Positions 47,338 through 60,085 of a stretch of DNA of 64,000 bases are shown piece after piece. The DNA is from Micropterus salmoides (lineage: Eukaryota > Chordata > Actinopteri > Centrarchiformes > Centrarchidae). Every line of letters begins with the position of its first letter. Within the stretch, counting starts at the first letter, position 1. The notes beneath the pieces are model-generated. The model did no database searches. It was not told the DNA's origin and was given only the letters and a program-made list of their open reading frames with translations. The stretch is from contig NW_024044459.1 in assembly GCF_014851395.1 (NCBI RefSeq), positions 5,557,100-5,621,099 on the forward strand, written 5' to 3'. Both the position numbers and the translations under genes were made by a program.

Positions 47338-47678
47338 TTACTGTTTTTCTGCACATGCATTTATAAGAGCAGTATACAATGCTTTTACAAAACCTAAAAT
47401 GTTGCTTAATGCCACTCTCTCCTGATGAGTGCATGCATCACTGGCAGTAGTGGCTGCCCGGTCAGCACCAGAGTTTTTTTCCACATTGCTGTGCTACTTT
47501 TGCAGATGCTTAAATTTTTTTGCGGTTGAAAACATTTTGCTGGTCGCACAAAGTTTACAACGGACGACAATGCTCTTTGCATCTTTGACTGTGACAAACT
47601 CAAAATAATAGTAATTATTCACAGCTGGCGAAAGAACACCTCTCCCTTGTTCTCCATTCTTTAGCTTTTTGGCTAACA
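47338..47678 (-). pseudogene. BED-type zinc finger of a hAT-like transposase (relic)
   Basis: A minus-strand frame, open except for one stop, reads KKLKNGEQGRGVLSPAVNN, then YYYFEFVTVKDAKSIVVR, CKLC (47559-47548), STAKKFKHLQ, a stop at 47496-47494 inside the finger, and H at 47493. The C-x2-C ... H-x4-H spacing and the FEFV...VRCKLC lead-in match the BED finger at the N terminus of hAT transposases and ZBED proteins. The tail to 47338 has no dimerisation domain. One stop suggests a fairly young relic, but the catalytic part is gone. Confidence 0.7.
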
Positions 47679-50425
47679 GTCACCTTGAACAACATAAGAT
47701 CCGGCTTCTCAGCTTGAACTGCCCCTGACCTGCTACGCAATCGCTCATACAAGGACAACAAAACAAATTTTGTTCTGGTAATGCAGTGTTACTGTAATAT
47801 TTTTACTGTTTTTGGAAACAGTAAATTAAGTGTGCTAACATTAGCCACCTTAAGCTATTGGTCATACCAGGCTGTGGTGTTCCTAGTCTTGCCTTAAGTT
47901 TGGTTGGAAACATCGGAATTCAAAGCTATTTCCAGAGGTTGCCATAAATTGAGTGATTACTGTCAGTGACAAAAGCCACCACTCTGTCAACAGCTGCAGA
48001 GCTCAAATATGGTCACCTGAAAGCTTGTCATTCATCAGTGAGCATGTACCTCTCAGCAAAGTGTGTTTTGTGCTTGCTTTCATAGCAATGTGTGTGAGTA
48101 ATTGCCTGGTGTGCCACTGTGATGCACCAAGCAATTTCAATCAAGCACTCAACAATGGAGCACTAGCGTGTGTCCAGCCATCTATGTCCGGTTACCATAT
48201 CTGCCCATTTACCACCAGGGTCTGTGCAGAATATAAATCAGAAGCCCTGCATTATTTAGAGACTGAAAGGAGGTAGAAAGGACATACAATCAAACTCACT
48301 AGTCAACTGTGACCCTGTGTGATCAGCCAGGCAGTGGTCTGTGTTATATTCAGGGATCTTAAAGGAGGAAAAACTGCTAACCTTACCTGCCACTATGACT
48401 ATAGCTGGCCTGTATGGTCCTGGTGTACTGCAAACAGGAACAGCTAATTTGGTCTCCTGATGGCTCATTTATTCTCTTGTCATATTAGTTTCCAAACAGG
48501 CCAATATGTTGGTGTTAGCATGTTTGCATCCTTTTTTTTTTTTACTTGAATATTATTTGAGATTGACGATGCAATATAAACTGCTGCACAAAGACTTTAT
48601 AGCTATTGCTTGTTGAGCTTTTATATGTACAGTGTAATTAAAATACACAGCTTTCAGTATCAGAAAACCACATTTAACTACTACTCTGGTTTACGTTTAG
48701 CCAGTGTAAATTATTTTAGATCAGGAATTCATCCAATTTGAGTTGGTAATAATTTATTCCAGTGTTTACAGCCCTTTATGGAGACAGCTGATTGTCCAAA
48801 TTTAGATATACGATGTTGTGTTTTACAGTTGCCATTCATCATGCTCTTAGTTACTCTTTTGCTGTCTTGTCAAGACAAGCCCTATAGGGCTAGACTGTTG
48901 ATACATTTGAAAACTAAATTGAAATTGACAAAAATGAATAAAGCTCTCAGAGCTAATAAGATTGTATCTTCTTGGTATGCGACAGTAATGCCACAGGACA
49001 GGCTTTTTGTCCATTTTCAGTTTTATTTTCAGTGCCTAATTGTATAAGAATGTGAGGATGTAAAAAAAAAGAAAAAGAAAAGACAATCCTAGAGTGTATA
49101 ATAATAGTGCTGCCAAAGAGGGTATGTAGTGCCTGATTACTTTGAAACATTTAAGTTGTTCTATTATTATTATTGAATTTGAGTTGTAGATCTAAGATTA
49201 CTGTAAAACTTCAATTAATAGCCCCCGGCTTTTATTTGATTTAATCATTGAACTCACCCTTCCTTTAACTCTTGCACAGTAAAGATGGAAAATAGGCTAC
49301 TATCAAATTGTTTATTTAAACCAGTATGAATATCAAAATTTTTTAATTTTTTACCATACCTGTTCATCAGATTTTTTTCCATAAAGTGAACATGGTTAAA
49401 CTGTGGAGAATCTAGCCAATCTTAAGATGTGTAACATGTCCATATTAACAAAAGTTTAAACATTTATATTTGTTTGCATTTTCTAAGCAGCTCAAGTGGG
49501 CGGCCCGGGCTTTGAGAGGTTTTATACATCTAAAGAACTTCTATAAAAACCAGACCAGGCTTCTAATAGAGACCTGTGTTTATTTGTGAAAACTTGTAGC
49601 CGCACCAGGCAGTCAAAAGGGACAGGCGCCTAATTGAATTTTTACGGTATTTCGAAGAACTTGACTTCCTCTATTTCTTCACTCCTTATCTTGATTTTAA
49701 AATATTCAAGTGAGCCTTGTTTTCTAATGAGGAATCACATAGAAACCGTTTTTGTTAACATTCAAGATAATATGTTGCAGCCACTGATGGACATCACAGT
49801 ATGCAGTTAGAATCTCCGCTGCCTTGCTAGGTGACTTAGCTGGTGCGTACATGATTTATATATGTTAACCTGTTGCTCAGAAGGTGCCTGTTATGATGTT
49901 ATGATTGTGGCTCTGGACTACTGATGGTAACTTGTTATAACAAGCAAAATAAAAGGTAATGCCCTGGCAGTGGTAAATGGCTTTGGTTTTATGTTTGATT
50001 TGATTACATTAATGTTTAAGTTTGAGATTTACAAGAAATAGTTTATTGCTGCTGCTGGTAAATAGCACCTTATTTGTTTAAAGTGTTTGTAAACCACATG
50101 TGATTGCACTTCAATTTTGCACATAACAACAATGCAATTAATTGCAGAAAATCATGCGAATCGTTGCTCCAAATATATAAAAGAATCCAAATGGCAGATG
50201 TCCACTGAATCAACCTGATCTGAGGTGGTGACTACTGGCACCAACCTTATTATCCTCCCGTTCTTTTTTTTGACAAAAGGTGGATGAATGACTAATGACT
50301 AAACATCTCTTCTTTGGCAACCTCAAAAGACTCACTTTCATATGCGAGTCTCTGCAGTGATGCATGAGAAGAGTGAAAGACGAGGATGAATTTGTGGGTG
50401 AAAGGTACAATGAAACATAAATGCA

Positions 50426-50430
<5 letters not shown>

Positions 50431-50479
<49 letters not shown>
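50431..50479 (+). repeat. (GT)n microsatellite 1
   Basis: About 24 uninterrupted GT units, likely highly polymorphic and Z-DNA-prone. Confidence 0.97.
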
Positions 50480-50481
<2 letters not shown>

Positions 50482-50613
50482 CCCTGCTGGCTTATCCCCC
50501 TGCACCCTGCATCAGTGAAACTCATATTTCACCTGTCAGGATTTGTCATCTCCACCGCTGTCATGCCAATCCCCAGAGCCTACATTGTCTTCTCTGTCTG
50601 GCCTCTCTTTGGC

Positions 50614-50615
<2 letters not shown>

Positions 50616-50673
<58 letters not shown>
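50616..50673 (+). repeat. (GT)n microsatellite 2
   Basis: About 29 uninterrupted GT units beginning right after ggcag, 136 bases beyond the first array. Confidence 0.97.
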
Positions 50674-50675
<2 letters not shown>

Positions 50676-53600
50676 CTTCTCTGATCTAAACTATATTTTA
50701 ATCTCTTTATTATTTAGATTTTTGACTAGAAATATAATTCTAGGAATTCAACAAACTGTAGTAAAACCTCACCATCAGCCATCTCCACACGGCACACTTT
50801 AAGGGTCATTGCTTTGTGTTAGATGTCTGTCAGTTTATGTCAGAAGTCACTGCTGTGTTACCATACAGCTACAGCAGTGTGCTCACACCTACTGTTCAAA
50901 CAGACACACCAGGTTTAACCCCACACGGCGTGAGGTGATCCAAATTGGGAGCATGAAATTATGAAGATTGTTAAATCTGTGCTGATCATTTTGGGTTGTT
51001 GATGCCAGTGGGGAATTTGGCAACAATATCTGTGTTGAACGTGATGTAACGCACGGTGTCATTTTTTTCCAGCAGGTTGCAGTCCAGCAGGAACACATTT
51101 TAACATGAGTCACATACACACCCACTGACAGTATACGGAGGTATAAACTAAAGTGGCAACTTAAATGCTTTGCTTATTATATTTGTCTATTTATTATTTC
51201 ACTGTGATACAGGTCACATGTTGGATAATCAAACGAAAACTTTGTATATGAAGCAATTTTGTCTTTCTGCACTCAGTCAAACTGTGTCTAAAGCCACTGA
51301 TGCACTTGCTTTTAACATGTGCGCACGAAGTGTTCCCCGAGCATCCTGCCTCCCTGCACTGTTTAGTGGTTGTGGATTCTGAGAAATTAACACCATTTCT
51401 ACAAGATGCAATGAAGCTTATTAACAGTGGAAATTGAATAGGTGGAAATGTTTAAAGTGATTATTAACCATATTTAACCTCCAGGTGTGATGCCATATTT
51501 GTTTACTTTTCGCGAAAGCGTAACTTCTTAACAAAGATATTTTGGTTTCAGCCACAGATGATTTGCCCCTGACCTCTGTGTCCTCAATGAGATATCTTTT
51601 TTTACCTAATGAATGCATTGCATGAAATGTGTCAGTTGTGGTGTTGGTTGGTTGCCATGGGCTACGAGACAGAGATTGACTGATGGTGGCATTGGCACTC
51701 TTTGTGTGGCAACACAAGCTGGGGGAAAAAAAGGAAATGCAGGAGCCAAAACGGCATGCCAGCCACAGACAGGCCTGTGTGCAGTTGGCTCCCCACAACA
51801 AACTGGGCCAGGTTTGAAAAGCTTAATTGCCGCTGCCTGCTGTGTTTAGAATAATATAACCTCATTCAAGCGCACTTGTTTGAACTTTTGGGATCCACTC
51901 CACTTCTTTCCTTAGGGAGCCTGGTGAAATTCTATTATATTACCAGAGGTAGGGATTTCACCCACAAATCAACAACCTTTATGGATGGCCTATATTTCCT
52001 ATGTTGCACATGCTTCTTAAGATATCTAGGAGTGAAAGCTTATTTGTTATGGGACACTTTGAATTTATGTCCTTTGTTGCAGCAGTTTGTGACAATCCTT
52101 GTTAAAAGTGTACTGTAAATACGTTCAGCTTGATGCAAAAATGCAGCTAACTGGCTAAGCTTGTAAAGGAGGTGGGTATCTGATTTTGGAAATCATGTAA
52201 AAGAGGAAAGAATTAATATTCAATGCTCTGCTTCTACTCCTCCATAATGTATATCATGAATATATTCCACTACTGAGTACTGAGCAATGAGATGCAAAGA
52301 AATCTACAAATGAATAAAAATAGATCATCTGGGCCTGACACATTTTCTCCTCTCACAGCTCTGTGCGGAGGCCAACATGCAGCTGTGATCAAAGAGCACT
52401 TCTCCAGACGGCGCAGGGTGCCCTGGGGGCGAGTCCAGCTCCATTCGTGCCTGAAGGTCACAGGTTTGCTTCCCACAGCGGCCGATGCGTCAATTATCAC
52501 TATACCCTGCTAACTGCACGTCTCTCTGGGTAAATGGCGATAATGTAAATGTGGCACTCAGAAGCCCCCGAGGATGTAACATGTTTCCTGTAGCAAACAT
52601 AGCTTGTCATGACAGTCCAACCATCTGGACCATGGGCACTGTACTCAAGGGCAGATGAAAGACATCTGTACAATTTTTTTCCCCCCCTCCTCCTCCACCA
52701 AATGCAATTCTGTACTGACCTGATATTCTGACCTAGTTGAAATAACCAGCAGTGGAGATATTTTTCAAATTGCATTGCCGACCCTATTTGCACACAAATG
52801 TTGCCCTGCGGCTATGCACCTTCTTTAACCCTCAACCTACATTCTGAGGCAGACCTCGAAGGAGGAGAATCTGAGGCCATCTCTAGGAGCTTATCTTCTA
52901 TGTATCTATTTCATCCTCTTTGGCTTGTGCTGTTTATGTAGCTTATAAAGCTCCTGCATTACCTACACACCGCAAACATCAGCAGTCTAGTGCAGTACTA
53001 TGAGGGTTATGGTGCCTCCATAATTAGTGGGTTATTCCCACCATATTATACAGCAAGTGAGTTACTTTCCCCTCTGATGAAGATTGTTGCAGCAATGAGC
53101 TTACATTCACCTAACCAAAAACATTGTTACTTTGGACAACCCTGTATGTAAACATCAGACTGACTTTGGAATCAGGTCAGGAGGGCCAAGCCCTTCCAGC
53201 AAAGTTTGCTTCCCTCCATAGATTTAAAAAAAATATTTTATATATTTAATAGACATAGTACCTGAACAAATTATTGAATACAGCAAATCTCGGGGAAATC
53301 ATTACATGGTATGGCAATGCACTGCCATTTTGAAAGCATGATGATGCTCATTCAAATCCAGCTGGTTATTTCTATACTACTGTGCTGTGAACCTATTACA
53401 GCTAAAAGTAAGTCCCCCATTCAGAAATGTATTTTGATTATTGTTACTTGACTTGGATGTTTGACTTTGCCCTTCACTGTGCAGAATGATGTCTGTGCAG
53501 AGTTTGGCACTAGAAGGCTGCTCTCATCTCTTTCTCTGTACTCACCTTAAACCACAGTCTAACATGGGTACATAGGAGCAGGATTTTATGACATCACAAG

Positions 53601-53933
53601 TATGAAAGCCAGGAATGAAACCTCCAAAACACTGAATGGATTTTACAGTAAAGTAGGACATCTTGTGTCCAGTAGTTACACTTTTGAAATAAACAATATT
53701 TGTGTATTTACAATTCCTACATTTTTAAATAAGGGAATAAATGTAATTTTAAGAGTTTTTAACATTTTGTGGGAAAACCATATCAGGCACAAATTGTTAT
53801 TCAAAGCAGAGTATTTCTGCAAGTGTCTTATATGGAAATTGTTTCAACAATTGCTTGAGTGCTTTCTTATATTAAAAAAAAACATCTTAATTAAATGATT
53901 AAATACAACTTAAACTATTTTACAATATAACAT

Positions 53934-54043
53934 TTTCTCATGCCATCAAGAGCGACGCATAGAATGGCACATGTTTCTGATCTGATGCCCCTATCAGCAG
54001 GACGACATCATATGTCAGTGCCTTCCAAAAATGTTACAAATCA
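53934..54043 (+). repeat. dispersed repeat, copy 2 of the 20.26-kb pair
   Basis: Same order of words as 20260-20362. The downstream part (tatggttaggga near 54111, tttaggggagg near 54149) is probably also part of the element. Confidence 0.75.
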
Positions 54044-54703
54044 CTGTTTTTATGATTTAACAATGCTGTGGTTAAAGTTTTGTTTGGTTTATGCACTTGA
54101 ACTACTTGTTTATGGTTAGGGAATCTTCATGGTTTGACTTTGTTAAGTTTAGGGGAGGTCCGTAGTCATAATAAACACCCAAAGAAGGTTAAGGAGCGCT
54201 CGTGGTCATGCTTTAAAGAACATTTACTGATAGGACAGTCTCTATTTTTGTGTTGGGTGGCTAATGTTCAGATTGCTCTTGTTTTTTGTAGTAGCTGTTT
54301 ATCTGTGTACTAAACAAAGAGGCAGATGAGACAAAGATCTTCTGGTTATCCATTTTCCAAGTTCTGTCCTGTGTTTATGACTTAAGAACAGGTGAAAAAG
54401 GTTTTGCCAGGGTCATCTCTCTAAGGTCCTTAAAAATACCTAAATCTGTGGGTAGAAAAAAAAAGTCAATATTTGTTTTTTTTGTCAAGATTATTTTCCA
54501 AGTTTGTTTGTTGTAATGCTTATTTTGGCCACAAGAGGCTGAAGTGCACCACTACCCACTTCCAGATGAGTTTTAATTTCTCCATGCACTCTAAAAACAA
54601 AGTACATAATGTTGTGTGTGTTAGCAAGTTATGTAACATTACTGGCATGTCTTTCTCTTGGTTAGAAATGTGTTTTTCCCCACCTGTTCACGATGAATAA
54701 AAA

Positions 54704-56136
54704 CAGGGTATATACAGGAATCCTGAAGTAAAATTCAAAACCTTTTTAAGACCTTTTCAAGACTTTCTCAACATATTTTAAGACTGCTGCGCCACTTTGA
54801 GCTGTAATCGATTAAATCAGCCACACACCTTAAAAGGGACATTTTTGAGGTTTTAAAAGGAATTTAAGTATATTTATAACATATTTATTGCCTATATGTC
54901 ATCAGGTTGTAACGCCACCTACAAATTGAGGCATTCACCAACTTTCTCAGTTGCCTATAACAGCCTGTATGGGCCAACTGTTTTCTATGTGAAGGACTGG
55001 TCAGATTTCATGCGAAAAGCAACTGTCTTACATAAGCTATGACGTTTATGTACGCAATATTACAGCAAATCATGTGAAACACAGTGTAATTTTGTGTTTT
55101 GGTTGGTTTAAACTAGATAATGTGAGCTTGTCTGCAATGATATGTGTGATTTTTGTGAACTTTCATCAACCACTTGATCAATACAACAAAATTCAAATAG
55201 GCCAGGAGGGAACAAAGATGAAGAGAATAAACTGAGTGATGAATAACGTAAGTAGTGTATGTGGTGTAGCACAGGTACAACCTGGAGGAGGAACTGGTCT
55301 AAATGACTGTATTAGTATATAACATTAAATTAAAAGCATATTGTTCATTTAATAGTAAACTGTAAGTTTGATATTAATATATTCTTTGTTACTATATTCA
55401 GTATAATTGTTCACAAAAAGTGACACTGATGAGCGCATCGGCTTTATGAAAAGTTGAATATGTTTCAATAAAAGGCACCGATTTAGCTAAATAGCCAGCT
55501 AACGTTAGCCAAACCCACACACTCCTTGAACTTTCCCTGTCTTCTGTCTTACCGATTCAGCTGCTGGTGGCACATCTCGCTCTTGTTTTTGAGGAACGGG
55601 GCTGTTCAAATGGCCATAGAGCGACCGGCCAGCCGGGTTAATCCCGGTGTAACACCAAAATCTGACACATCAGATTCTGTCACTGCACCAGTACTTTTGG
55701 TGCCTAAACCCAACCAAACTGCAACCGCTTCACATCATCAACAAAGCCTCTGGCGCTTAACTTGCCATATGGGTCACAGAATCATCAGATAGGTCACCCA
55801 TTTTGGTGTCACACCTGATCGCCACTCCGACTATGTTTTAGACAATTAGCATTGAGGGTCCGGCCAGGTGGGAGATTACAGTCGGTTATAATTGTAAATC
55901 ATTTTCCTGTTCGCACAAATCAAATTTTTTTTTGCGCATTTATGAGTGAAATAGCCGCATGGTAGATCCCTGCGCCTAACATAACAGAGACAAATCACAC
56001 AGTTGCTACTCACTGCCTGTCTAGTATTTTTGGCTATGCATTATAAATACGTTCACCTACACTTTTTTAATGGCCTTAATTTTCGCAAAATTGATTTATT
56101 ACCTTTAAGACTTTTTAAGACCCTGCGGATACCCCG
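54704..56136 (+). mobile_element. hAT-like non-autonomous element, 1.43 kb
   Basis: Terminal inverted repeats: cagggtatatacagg (54704-54718) and, on the minus strand, cggggtatccgcagg (56136-56122), 11 of 15 identical. These resemble CAGGGTATCTGCAGG ends of fish hAT-like elements. Sub-terminal parts carry tttttaagacc words. No transposase frame. No clean 8-bp target duplication is visible, so the boundaries are moderately sure. A MITE is nested at 55646-55815. Confidence 0.6.
55646..55815. mobile_element. nested 170-bp MITE
   Basis: Ends ggtgtaacaccaaaat (55646-55661) and attttggtgtcacacc (55800-55815) are inverted repeats matching at 15 of 16 positions. The interior contains tggtgcctaaacccaacc, related to the 40.2-kb repeat. 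Each terminus is itself near-palindromic (ggtgt.acacc). Confidence 0.7.
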
Positions 56137-57639
56137 AAAAATGTGTGGAACTATCCTGGCAAAAACGAATCAGTAACGGATCAGTTACAGAAAAAGTATC
56201 ACCAGAATTGTTTTCCTTACTTGCTTCTCAGGGCTTCCATACATACATTTACCGGCTTTGAACTGAATATATTGTAGGTTTAATTTTCACATCTTTGCCC
56301 CATGTGAATACCCATTGCCCCATGTCTTTCTTTGACCCTGCATTTTTTGACATTCAGGTTAACAAATTGTTGAAACCCTAGGCTATGGCAAAGTTTCTGC
56401 ATTACATGACTGATGACTGAAGAGAGAATGATGTTTTATTATTTGTGATTACCAAAACTGTTGAAGTTGAAAGAGAGCCGGTCCTGTATGCTTCTTGATT
56501 TTTTTAAATTAAATTTTTTTGGTGATTTATTTTTCTTCATTCTTTTCTTGTTGAAATAACTAACTCTGGATATGGGTTAAGCCAAGTGTGATGAGTGATT
56601 ATCAGTGGGCAGATGCCACTGATGCCACTAATCCAACAATTTATCATCAGACTCTCATACTCTTTTATTTAACTTGGCACCTTTTTGGCAATACTGCAGT
56701 ATATTCAGTATCTGTAAGTGATTATAAGGTTTAGGATACAACAAATGTTTTTTCTTTTAGAACAAAATAGACCAACAGAATGCTAAATTATGCAGTGCAA
56801 GTAATTGAAATGTAATTTGTGAACTGAAATAAACATTTACACACGGTAGCTACCCTTTAATCTTGAGAAGCTGCAGAGTTGCAGTTTCTATTCATTAGTC
56901 ACTATAACTTACACTGTACATTTCCAGCTGAACTGAGGCTTATTGTTGACCATTTTCTCTCTGCTCTGCTCGCCCAGTTGTGCATGCCCAATAAGAACTG
57001 CATGCACGTCACGGTTCCTTGCAGGTCTATTCCAAGTACGGTTTAAAAATGATATATCATTCTTTGTTTGGTTCATCAATGGTGATAAATTATTCGAATG
57101 CCCCACAAGGTGCACGCACAACTCGGCACAATACAGCTGGTGCTTTCTCTTCCTCTTCTACCACACACACGCTACACCCAAACATGCGCACAGATGCCCC
57201 TACCTTAAGGGTTACAATTTTGGATTTATTCAGCACTTATTAAAAGCTTCTTTCTTTTCACATTTTTAATTACAGCATTATATGTTGATATTTATATGAT
57301 AATGTATATTAACTTATTGGGAGAAAACCGGTAGTTCTATGTAAAATCAGACATTGAGCACCCCCATATAGCCAAAATGGTAAGATCCACGCTTCATAAA
57401 GCGTCTGTTAAGATTTGACTGTGACATTGTCAGTCGAATCAGGCTCCTATCGAAGCATCAAATGTTTGAACATTCGGGTCACCCCTATGGCCAATATTAG
57501 TCCTTTTTTGGTATATACACTACTTCCAAACATAGTATAGCTACTTATGTTGCTGCGTTTTGTGGTGGATTTGTGCAACTATGCAACAACAACACTCACA
57601 ATGTGAATAAAGGATCTTTGTCATTTGTCATTTATCAAC
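56137..57639. other. gene-free stretch
   Basis: No gene recognised. Frames at 56909-57269 on both strands have no domain. gtgaataaaggatct near 57603 could be a retroposon end. Confidence 0.4.
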
Positions 57640-58330
57640 TTGTAGAATGTATAAAAATGGATGTAGCGTCACCCATAGCATTCTGAAGAGCCGTTTTGAA
57701 GCTAAAATTAGCACAGTTGGCCAGCGCCTCACCACTTGTCACTCCCGGATAACTATAGATGGTAAAAGAAGCGGGTCGTGGGCGGAGCTGAGCTGACGGG
57801 GTGCTGAAACCACGCCGTCTAGCTCGACATGATGAGTTAGCTCAGGCTAAGGAGCTAATGCTACATGCTACTCTGCGTTAGCAGAAGTAGCTTTCACCCG
57901 GGCTTGTCTGGTTGGAGGTTGGTAGCCTGTGGCTGCATTGTTACAAACTTATATAACTTATACGTAAGTTAACCTGAAACTATAAAAAAACACTTTAAAT
58001 AACAATTTATCATTAATGAGGTTATACTACACAAGTTTAAAAGTGCTTCAACGTTTTTTAATATGTGGTCATTTGCAACTCTAGATTTTGCGGAGACTTG
58101 CAGAAATTTGGGATTTAACATTAACCTGGAAATTGACTGACCCGATACAGGGGACGTAATAGATTTTCAGTTCTAGTTGTTTTCCGTCCAAAAACAGCGG
58201 CCCTTTGTGTCAACAGAGACCGTCTGGCGGGCCACCAAGTTTCATTTCTGTCCTAAGACTGAAGTACAGAAGGAAGTTTGCTTTGGCGGAGGCGACTTTA
58301 TCGGCCTCTGCTGGCGACCCGTAGGAGCGA
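57640..58330. repeat. unclassified dispersed fish repeat
   Basis: Contains gcgtcacccatagcattctg, aagagccgttttgaagc, ggagctgagctgacgggg and cggcctctgctggcgacc. These resemble repeats found widely in fish genomes, often with gctaa-rich spacers as here. It overlaps the start of a 124-codon frame (58278-58652) with no known domain. Confidence 0.45.
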
Positions 58331-60085
58331 CACAGACATCCAGGATATCAACAAAAAGATATTGACTGTTTTTTATCAATATTTCAATGTTTTGGAAGCT
58401 TTGTTATTTGGAACGTGGTTGTATGTATTTGAGAGAAATAATGTTTTGAAGATAACTCCCAATAAAAATGAACACTTAAACAGTAAATACGGCCAAAACA
58501 TACAAACAACTGGACATTCCTGGTATATTTTTGAAAGATTGTGTAATAACTGTTGTATATTAGTTAGTTACAGTTGTATTCCAGGTGTATTAGAAGATAT
58601 TCAGGTGCATTATAATCTACCTTATGATGATTTTGATGGTTTATTGCATTAAAATATAGCTTTCATTTCCAGACGAGGATGAAAATATCATTTTTTCTGT
58701 ATTGTATCTCCATGTAGTCTGTAATGGTAAAATAAATATGTTAATGTGAAATGGATTATGTTCCTTAGCTTCTGACCTTTCAAAGGAAACCAGAATTATG
58801 CATCTAGGCCTAATGGTTGAGGAGATATTACTGATTTATTTTGGGTATGTTATTTTAGGCGTTTTTCCTGGAAATAGGTGCTAGGGTTCATGAATCAGCA
58901 TTCTCAAACACTGAGCCGTTTATTATGATGCCACTTGATCATATGATACTACTCAAAGTTAATAAACTAGCGGTTGCCGCTGTTCTTGACAACGCTTGAT
59001 TTTTTTATTTGAGTAATGTGACTGCTGTCGACAGCGCTGTGTGAGATTATTGTCTTGAATGTGACTGTTGACAGAGAAAAGCGCTTTTATATTTGTCACA
59101 AGATGTTTATTTCTTTCAATGATCGGTTCTTGTTGAGGTTCTGATGCCTCCTCCACGTCTGCTACACTCAGCTTAAACTGTAAGTACTGATGTTACTCTT
59201 GGCTACTTGACATTTGACAGTTGACAGACCTTTTGTCTTCAAAGGACAACACAAAAAATACTGTTGACTATTGTTAGTATCATAAACTGATCTATCATCT
59301 AGAGGTGCATCTTGAAAAAAATTAGAAGTTAATTGTGAACAGCAGGATCAATACATTTTGAGAGACTGAAGGTTTGAGCTCATCATCAAGATTAAAATAA
59401 AAAAGGGTCTAGAAATATTTCACTTTGTGTAATGAATCTAGAATATATGATAGTTTTGTTTTTTTTCATTTAAATTACTGAAGAAAAATAACTTTTCCAG
59501 ATACATTGTGAGTGTCTGTGCGTGTGTGTGTGTGTGTGTGTAATTTTTATTACCTGCATCATTTATTACACATTTATTTTCCTCCCATAGTCAACAGTGT
59601 GGATCAAATGGTGTCCAGAGAGCTGCAGAGAAGCATCCTCAGTGTGCTGGACGTCTGTATCTGATTGGGGTGGACTGAAGTGGAAAGGACTTCTCCCCTT
59701 TTTTTAACTTTTAGTTTTAAATATTGTCCATATATGTCCATTTTAACTAATTTTGCCTTTACTACTGACTGAAAATGTTACATTACACATTATGCTAGAC
59801 ATACAACACAGATAAAACATCACATATTAAAACTGAACTTTTGCTAAATGAGAGACGTTTAGTATATGTTGAAAAGTGAAAATACTCCCAAAACATGTTT
59901 CATGTTTTATGTGCTGGAGTATTTTCACTTTCTGCCTCCATACTTCAAATCATTAGCAGTCTTACACTCAGTACCAGAGTCTAATGTCCTTGAACACTGC
60001 CTTCACTGCTGCTCAAATATAAGTCTAGTTTAAACACATAAAAATTTGTGCACAAACAAACTAACCTGTGGGTAAGAAACAAAAG
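58331..60085. other. gene-free stretch with short GT tract
   Basis: (GT)n at about 59519-59541. No exon recognised, and the frame ending 58652 is AT-rich and featureless. Confidence 0.4.

Larger units (their letters stand above)
47679..53933. other. gene-free stretch with two long GT arrays
   Basis: The GT arrays are entered separately. The block 52290-52640 is clearly more GC-rich than its surroundings and contains a TCF/LEF-like gtgatcaaagag; no frame in it has a known domain. The remaining DNA is AT-rich and anonymous. Confidence 0.4.

Noticed and set aside
50386..50802. 138-codon frame with Cys-Val runs
   Set aside because: Mostly translated GT repeats; only the 136-base insert is kept as a low-confidence exon candidate.
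58278..58652. 124-codon frame
   Set aside because: Overlaps a dispersed repeat, AT-rich tail, no known domain, no splice context.
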